DNA of 10,127 nt from an uncultured Aquimonas sp. GTDB lineage: Bacteria > Pseudomonadota > Gammaproteobacteria > Xanthomonadales > Xanthomonadaceae. The stretch covers positions 1 to 10,127 of the forward strand of contig CAMLOR010000107.1 of NCBI GenBank assembly GCA_946481615.1, read 5' to 3'. The first letter of the stretch is position 1. Each line of letters begins with the position of its first letter. The notes beneath the pieces were generated by a model that did not search any database, was not told the origin of the DNA, and was given only the letters and a program-made list of their open reading frames with translations. A program made the translations under genes and the position numbers. This document shows positions 6,111 to 10,127 of the stretch, piece by piece.

Positions 6111-7790
6111 ATGCGTTTTCCCGCCCGGCCCCTCGCCTTCCTGACCGCCCTCGCCTTCACCCTGCCCACGCTGGCGCAGGTGGAGCCGAGCGCGCTACCG
6201 GACATCGGTTCGTCGGCCGGCGAAATGCTCTCGCCGGCCGAAGAAAAGCAGTACGGCGAGATGACGCTGCGCGAACTGCGCCGCTACGGACTGCTGCTGG
6301 AAGATCCGCTGATCGAAGCCTGGCTGCAGAACCTGGGCTACCGCCTCGCGGCGCGCAGCGAGCGGCCCGAACAGCCCTACACCTTCTTCATGCTGCGCTC
6401 GCGCGACATCAACGCCTTCGCCACGCTGGGCGGCTACATCGGCATGAACAGCGGCATGGTGCTGATGGCCGAAAAGGAAGACGAAGTGGCCGCAGTGCTG
6501 GCGCACGAGATCTCGCACGTCACCCAGCGCCACGTGCTGCGCGGCGCCGAGCGCGCGCAGAAGGACGCGGTGCCGATCATGCTGGGCATGCTGGGCGCCA
6601 TCCTCGCCGCGCAGGCGGCCGACGCCGATGCCGACGCGGTGCAGGCGGCGGTGGTCGGCGGCGTGTCGATGATGCAGCAGCGGCAGATCAACTACACCCG
6701 CAGCAACGAACAGGAAGCCGACCGCATCGGCATCCAGACCCTGGCGCGCGCCGGCTACGATCCGCTCGCGGTGGCCGACGTGTTCGCCCGCATGGAACGC
6801 ACCATGCGCGGCAACCAGGGCGGCTGGCAGGCGCCCGAATACCTGCGCACGCACCCGATGAGCACCTCGCGCATCAGCGAGGCCAAGGACCGCGCCGCAC
6901 AGATGAAGCGCGGCGGGCGGGTCTGCGTGAAATCGGCGGACGGCAGCACCGAGGAATGCAGCGAGACCTCGCTCACCGGCGCCCCGCCGCCCCCGCCGAG
7001 CGCGCCGCTCAATCCCTTGCTGCCTTCGCTGGCCGCTGCGCGCTTCGACACCGCCATCACCACGCCGGACACCGAACTCTTTTCCTACGCGCGCGAACGC
7101 CTGCGCATGCTTTCGGCCGAAAGCTGGCCGGCGGCGATCAGCGAATACCGGCGCATGCGCGACGCCGACCCTTCAAGGTTCGGCGACGCGCGCCAGTACG
7201 GGCTGGCCATTGCGCAGAGCCAGGCCGGCGAGACCAAAGCCGCCGACGAAGCGCTGGAAGCACTCGCGGCGCGCCATCCGACGCTGTACTGGATCCAGCT
7301 CGCGCGCGCCGAGAACGACCATCGCGCCGGCCTGCACGATTCGGCCGAACTGCGTTACGCCGCTCTGCTGCGCAACCAGCCGCGCAACCGCGCCGTCATC
7401 CTGAGCTACGCGCGCGCCCTCACCGAGCGCGGCTCGGGCGAAGCCGGCCGCAAGGCCCAGGAAGTGCTGCGCCCGCTGCTGGCCGGCAGTGCCGCCGACG
7501 CCACTTTCCAGCAGACCTTCGCGCGCGCCAGCGAACTGGCCGGCGACCTGGTGCGGGCCGGCGAGGCCTATGCCGAGGCCGCCTTCCTCACCGGCCGCCC
7601 GGAGGACGCCCTCAACCAGCTCGAGGCGCTCAAGCAGCGCGAGGACGTCACCTACTACCAGCGCGCCCGCATCGACGCCCGCATCGCCGCCATCACGCCG
7701 ACGGTGCTGGAACTGCGCCGCCGCGGGCTACACCCGGAGGACACGGGCGACCCGCAGTTGCAGCCGGGCCTGAGCTTCCGCCTGCGCTAG
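6111..7790 (+). CDS. bepA: BepA-like periplasmic M48 zinc metalloprotease with TPR-type C-terminal domain
   Basis: A 559-residue exported protein. BepA (YfgC) helps assemble LptD and degrades stalled outer-membrane proteins with the BAM complex in the periplasm. Seen: signal peptide MRFPARPLAFLTALAFTLPTLAQ (1-23, cleavage near TLAQ|V); the zinc motif H132-E133-x-x-H136 in VLAHEISHVTQRH; the third ligand region NEQEADRIG with E202; and RTHPMSTSRI with H248, which corresponds to the loop histidine (His246) thought to gate E. coli BepA. The protease part runs to about residue 270; C272 and C283 may form a disulfide. A Pro-rich linker (APPPPPSAPLNP, 291-302) leads to an Ala-rich helical part (about 325-540) with TPR-like helix pairs. 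It is longer than E. coli BepA (487 residues), chiefly around the linker. The start at ATG 6111 is chosen by the signal peptide; its ribosome site is weak. The stop is 78 bases before phoB, with no terminator, so read-through into phoB is possible. Confidence 0.9.
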   Translation: MRFPARPLAFLTALAFTLPTLAQVEPSALPDIGSSAGEMLSPAEEKQYGEMTLRELRRYGLLLEDPLIEAWLQNLGYRLAARSERPEQPYTFFMLRSRDINAFATLGGYIGMNSGMVLMAEKEDEVAAVLAHEISHVTQRHVLRGAERAQKDAVPIMLGMLGAILAAQAADADADAVQAAVVGGVSMMQQRQINYTRSNEQEADRIGIQTLARAGYDPLAVADVFARMERTMRGNQGGWQAPEYLRTHPMSTSRISEAKDRAAQMKRGGRVCVKSADGSTEECSETSLTGAPPPPPSAPLNPLLPSLAAARFDTAITTPDTELFSYARERLRMLSAESWPAAISEYRRMRDADPSRFGDARQYGLAIAQSQAGETKAADEALEALAARHPTLYWIQLARAENDHRAGLHDSAELRYAALLRNQPRNRAVILSYARALTERGSGEAGRKAQEVLRPLLAGSAADATFQQTFARASELAGDLVRAGEAYAEAAFLTGRPEDALNQLEALKQREDVTYYQRARIDARIAAITPTVLELRRRGLHPEDTGDPQLQPGLSFRLR

Positions 7791-7802
7791 ACGCGGCGCA
7801 GG

Positions 7803-7841
7803 CCGTAACGCGGCCGTCACAAATCTGTTATCTACTGTCAT
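7803..7841 (+). promoter_or_regulatory. Array of Pho-box half-sites upstream of phoB
   Basis: Half-sites related to the PhoB consensus CTGTCAT lie at 7803 (CCGTAAC), 7814 (CCGTCAC), 7825 (CTGTTAT) and 7835 (CTGTCAT, perfect). The first three are exactly 11 bases apart, the last 10. The central pair, 7814-7831, forms an 18-bp Pho box with the canonical AAAT spacer. PhoB binds such direct repeats as a head-to-tail dimer, one half-site per helical turn, so this array could load two dimers and drive autoactivation of phoB-phoR-ppk1. It sits 28-66 bases before the phoB GTG. I could not fix the -10 element; TATCTA at 7829-7834 or a site just after 7841 are candidates. Confidence 0.82.
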
Positions 7842-7868
7842 GCGTCCCCGCCAAGATCGGTCGAACGC

Positions 7869-8558
7869 GTGCAGAAGCGCATACTTATCGTCGAAGACGA
7901 ACCCGCGATCCGCGACATGGTCGCCTTCGCCCTGCGCCGCGCGGAGTACGAGCCCGTGCACGCGGCCGATGCCCGCGAGGCCAACGCCGCGATCGTGGAG
8001 AAGGTGCCCGACCTCATCCTGCTGGACTGGATGCTGCCCGGCATGAGCGGCCTGGAACTGGCCCGCCGCCTGCGCAAGGAAGGCCTCACCCGCGAGGTGC
8101 CCATCATCATGCTGACCGCGCGCGGCGAGGAGAACGACCGCGTCAACGGCCTGGAGGCCGGGGTAGACGACTACGTCGTCAAGCCGTTCTCGGCGCGCGA
8201 GCTGCTGGCGCGCATCAAGGCCGTGATGCGGCGCGCGCGCGGCGACGACGAGGAAGGCAACGTCGCGCTGGGCGGCCTTCGCATCGACGGCGCCGCCCAC
8301 CGCGTGTTCGCGGGCGAAACGCCGATCGCCATCGGCCCCACCGAATATCGCCTCCTGCACTTCTTCATGACGCACCCGGAGCGCGTCTACACCCGCGCCC
8401 AGCTGCTCGACCACGTGTGGGGCGGCAACGTCTACGTGGAAGAGCGCACGGTCGACGTGCATATCCGCCGCCTGCGCAAGACGCTCGAACCGCACGGCCT
8501 GGAAGAACTCGTGCAGACGGTGCGCGGTTCGGGCTACCGCTTCTCGACCAGCATCTGA
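7869..8558 (+). CDS. phoB: Phosphate regulon response regulator PhoB
   Basis: A 229-residue OmpR/PhoB-class regulator, the same length as E. coli PhoB. Under phosphate starvation it is phosphorylated by PhoR, dimerises and activates Pho-box promoters. Seen: receiver domain 1-120 with acidic pocket E9/D10, phospho-acceptor D53 ([13 protein letters not shown]), T83 ([10 protein letters not shown]) and K105 ([14 protein letters not shown]). The winged-helix domain follows at about 130-227, with TEYRLLHFF, the recognition helix [16 protein letters not shown] (191-206) and the closing wing VRGSGYRF. The PhoB signatures EYEP..A and [15 protein letters not shown] favour PhoB over other OmpR-type regulators. 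The start is GTG 7869; no good Shine-Dalgarno is visible. It is the first gene of phoB-phoR-ppk1: its TGA shares its last base with the phoR ATG. The Pho-box array upstream argues for autoregulation. Confidence 0.96.
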   Translation: MQKRILIVEDEPAIRDMVAFALRRAEYEPVHAADAREANAAIVEKVPDLILLDWMLPGMSGLELARRLRKEGLTREVPIIMLTARGEENDRVNGLEAGVDDYVVKPFSARELLARIKAVMRRARGDDEEGNVALGGLRIDGAAHRVFAGETPIAIGPTEYRLLHFFMTHPERVYTRAQLLDHVWGGNVYVEERTVDVHIRRLRKTLEPHGLEELVQTVRGSGYRFSTSI

Positions 8559-9739
8559 TGCCGGCCTGGGCCTGGGCGCTGCTGGCGGCGCTGCTCGCGG
8601 TGATCGTGCTGCAGGCCTGGCTGATGGCGCGCCGTCGCGCGCCTGCGGCGGCGGCTTCGCCGGCTCCGGCCGCCCTCGCCGCGCCGCGCCAGCCGGGGCG
8701 CGAGCGCCTGCTGCGTTCGCGCCTGCGCGCCTTCCGCCGCGCCGCCGCGGCGCTGCCCGATGCCACCGTGGTGCTGGACCGCAGCGGCCACCGCATCCGC
8801 TGGTTCAACGAAGCCGCCACGCGCCTGCTCGGCCTGCAGCGGCCGCGCCATCTCGGCGTGCCCTTCGCCGAAGCCATCGCTTCGGCGCGCGTCGCGGCCT
8901 GGCTCGAGCAAGGCGCGGCCGAGCCGCTGATGGACCTGCCCGCCCCCGCCGACGACGCCATGCGCCTGTCGCTGCGCCTGATCGACGACGGCGGCGGCCA
9001 GCGCCTGCTGGTGGCGCGCGACATCAGCAAGCTCGCGCATCTGGAGCAGGTGCGGCGCGACTTCGTGGCCAACGTCTCGCACGAGCTGCGCACGCCGCTC
9101 ACGGTGGTGCACGGCTACCTCGATCTGATGGACGAGGAAGAGATGCCGGCCTACGCGACCATGCTCACCGAGATGCGCCACCAGTCGCGCCGCATGGGCC
9201 AGATCGTCGAGGATCTGCTCACGCTCTCGCGCCTGGAGGCGCGCGAGGAGCTGGAGATGGAGCGCGTCGCGATGCGGCCGCTGCTGGTTTCCCTGCAGCG
9301 CGACGCGCACGCGCTCAGCGCCGGCCGCCACGCGGTCGAGATGGCCGACGCCGCCCCGCTCGATCTGCTGGGCTCCGCCAAGGAGCTGCAGAGCGCCTTC
9401 TCCAACCTGGTGAGCAACGCGGTGCGCTACACGCCGCCCGGCGGGCGCATCCGCATCGCCTTCGAGCGCGACGGTTCCGGCGCGCGCCTGGCGGTGACCG
9501 ACACCGGCCACGGCATCCCCGCCCAGCACATCCCGCGCATCACCGAGCGCTTCTATCGCGTCTCCACCAGCCGTTCGCGCGAAAGTGGCGGCACGGGCCT
9601 GGGGCTTTCGATCGTCAAGCACGTGCTCAGCCTGCACCACGCACGCCTGTCGATCGAAAGCGAAGTGGGCCGCGGCAGCACCTTCGCCTGCCATTTCGAC
9701 GCCGCACACGTACTGCCTCGCGCCGCGGACGGCGAATGA
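8558..9739 (+). CDS. phoR: Phosphate regulon sensor histidine kinase PhoR
   Basis: A 393-residue membrane kinase, PhoB's partner. Seen: one clear transmembrane helix (about 4-23, [20 protein letters not shown]), an Arg cluster, an Ala/Pro-rich linker (28-46), a PAS-like domain (about 62-155; [27 protein letters not shown]), the HisKA H-box with H175 ([20 protein letters not shown]) and the catalytic domain with N283/N287 ([11 protein letters not shown]), D315-x-G (DTGHGIP), the F-box ERFYRV (330-335) and GGTGLGLSI (344-352). No periplasmic sensor domain is present, as expected for PhoR, which reads phosphate status through the Pst transporter and PhoU; these are not in the window. E. coli PhoR has two membrane helices in its N-terminus, whereas I see only one here. 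ATG 8558 overlaps the phoB stop by one base (TGATG) with no separate ribosome site, implying re-initiation and coupled expression. ppk1 begins 14 bases after the stop. Confidence 0.96.
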   Translation: MPAWAWALLAALLAVIVLQAWLMARRRAPAAAASPAPAALAAPRQPGRERLLRSRLRAFRRAAAALPDATVVLDRSGHRIRWFNEAATRLLGLQRPRHLGVPFAEAIASARVAAWLEQGAAEPLMDLPAPADDAMRLSLRLIDDGGGQRLLVARDISKLAHLEQVRRDFVANVSHELRTPLTVVHGYLDLMDEEEMPAYATMLTEMRHQSRRMGQIVEDLLTLSRLEAREELEMERVAMRPLLVSLQRDAHALSAGRHAVEMADAAPLDLLGSAKELQSAFSNLVSNAVRYTPPGGRIRIAFERDGSGARLAVTDTGHGIPAQHIPRITERFYRVSTSRSRESGGTGLGLSIVKHVLSLHHARLSIESEVGRGSTFACHFDAAHVLPRAADGE

Positions 9740-9753
9740 GGCAAGATTCGCCC

Positions 9754-10127
9754 ATGGCGACAATGCGCGACCTCCGCGATCCGGAGCTCTACATCAACCG
9801 CGAGCTCTCGCAGCTCGAATTCAACTTCCGCGTGCTGAAGCAGGCCATGGACGAGCGCATCCCGCTGCTCGAACGCCTGAAGTTCCTGTGCATCAGCTGC
9901 ACCAATCTCGACGAGTTCTTCGAGATCCGCGTGGCTGCGGTGCGCCACCAGCAGGACTACGGCGGCACGCTGCCGCCCGACGGCCTGGCGCCGGCGACCG
10001 CGCTCAAGCTGATCCACGAGAAGGCCGGCCGGCTGGTCGAGGCGCAGTACCAGTACTGGAACGAAACCCTGCGCCCGGCGATCGCCGCGGCCGGCGTGCG
10101 CATCCTCAGCCGCGAAACCTGGAACGC
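9754..10127 (+). CDS. ppk1: Polyphosphate kinase Ppk1, N-terminal part (3' end outside window)
   Basis: The frame runs from ATG 9754 to the right edge, 124 residues of a protein that is usually about 690-720. Ppk1 reversibly transfers the terminal phosphate of ATP to inorganic polyphosphate. Seen: [20 protein letters not shown] (12-31), [13 protein letters not shown] (36-48), [13 protein letters not shown] (51-63) and a helical stretch to the edge, all matching the Ppk1 N-terminal domain. The catalytic histidine and phospholipase-D-like domains lie beyond the window. Q20 stands where many homologues have Trp (ELSWLEFN). An ATG at 9763 is an alternative start; GAGG overlapping the phoR stop (9738-9741) is a ribosome site with rather long spacing. 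Only 14 bases separate it from phoR, so it is probably the third gene of the phoB operon, linking polyphosphate synthesis to PhoB control. Confidence 0.95.
   Translation, partial: MATMRDLRDPELYINRELSQLEFNFRVLKQAMDERIPLLERLKFLCISCTNLDEFFEIRVAAVRHQQDYGGTLPPDGLAPATALKLIHEKAGRLVEAQYQYWNETLRPAIAAAGVRILSRETWN

Noticed and set aside
6956..8557. Upstream extension of the phoR frame through bepA and phoB
   Set aside because: The PhoR-like sequence begins only at ATG 8558 with its membrane helix; the upstream part is antisense-like Arg/Pro-rich shadow over two real genes.
9553..10017. Minus-strand frame opposite the phoR end and ppk1
   Set aside because: Antisense to strongly conserved Ppk1 N-terminal motifs; no domain or ribosome site.
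1..10127. CRISPR array, insertion sequence, tRNA/rRNA, toxin-antitoxin or phage module
   Set aside because: No spaced direct repeats, transposase motifs, cloverleaf folds, rRNA sequence or small paired toxin/antitoxin frames were seen on either strand.

Overview
The window is GC-rich, double-stranded bacterial chromosome with dense genes, strong third-position GC and frequent GTG/TTG starts. The content points to a gammaproteobacterium of the Xanthomonadales (Lysobacterales) type: a type I NAD-dependent isocitrate dehydrogenase with the cofactor residues known from Xanthomonas, a GTG-started grxC, an M48/BepA protease next to phoB-phoR-ppk, a PIN/PhoH-type ATPase tail and a palindromic ATTCCCGC..GCGGGAAT intergenic repeat. 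The assignment is inference from gene content; no rRNA or other marker is present.

Layout: (1) 1-314, 3' end of a PhoH-family ATPase gene. (2) 315-1009, a gene-poor stretch of lower GC holding one possible small two-helix membrane protein on the minus strand, a hairpin and a C9 tract, closed by a strong minus-strand terminator at 951-982. (3) 1010-2170 (minus), an outer-membrane beta-barrel protein with FadL/OmpP1-like features, divergent from (4) thiD (2286-3110, plus, probable TTG start). (5) thiD and icd (3175-4185, minus) converge on an 80-bp imperfect palindrome (3095-3174) that also encodes the last residues and stop codon of ThiD. (6) 4257-5369 (plus), an uncharacterised exported protein, converging with a 17-bp overlap on (7) a two-gene minus-strand redox unit, grxC followed by an AhpD-like CxxC protein, joined by a GTGA overlap. 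(8) 6111-7790 (plus), a BepA-like periplasmic metalloprotease/chaperone with a TPR-like tail. (9) phoB-phoR-ppk1 (plus), preceded by a phased array of Pho-box half-sites at 7803-7841; ppk1 runs off the window.

Functionally, the right end is a phosphate-starvation unit: PhoR and PhoB sense and respond to phosphate status, and Ppk makes polyphosphate, so co-transcription would tie phosphate signalling to phosphate storage, with PhoB probably controlling its own promoter. The middle holds housekeeping genes (thiamine pyrimidine phosphorylation, TCA cycle, thiol redox, outer-membrane quality control). I see no phage, insertion sequence, CRISPR, toxin-antitoxin or biosynthetic cluster. The most notable items are the repeat that has become part of thiD, the Pho-box array, the grxC/AhpD-like coupling and the two exported proteins of unknown role.
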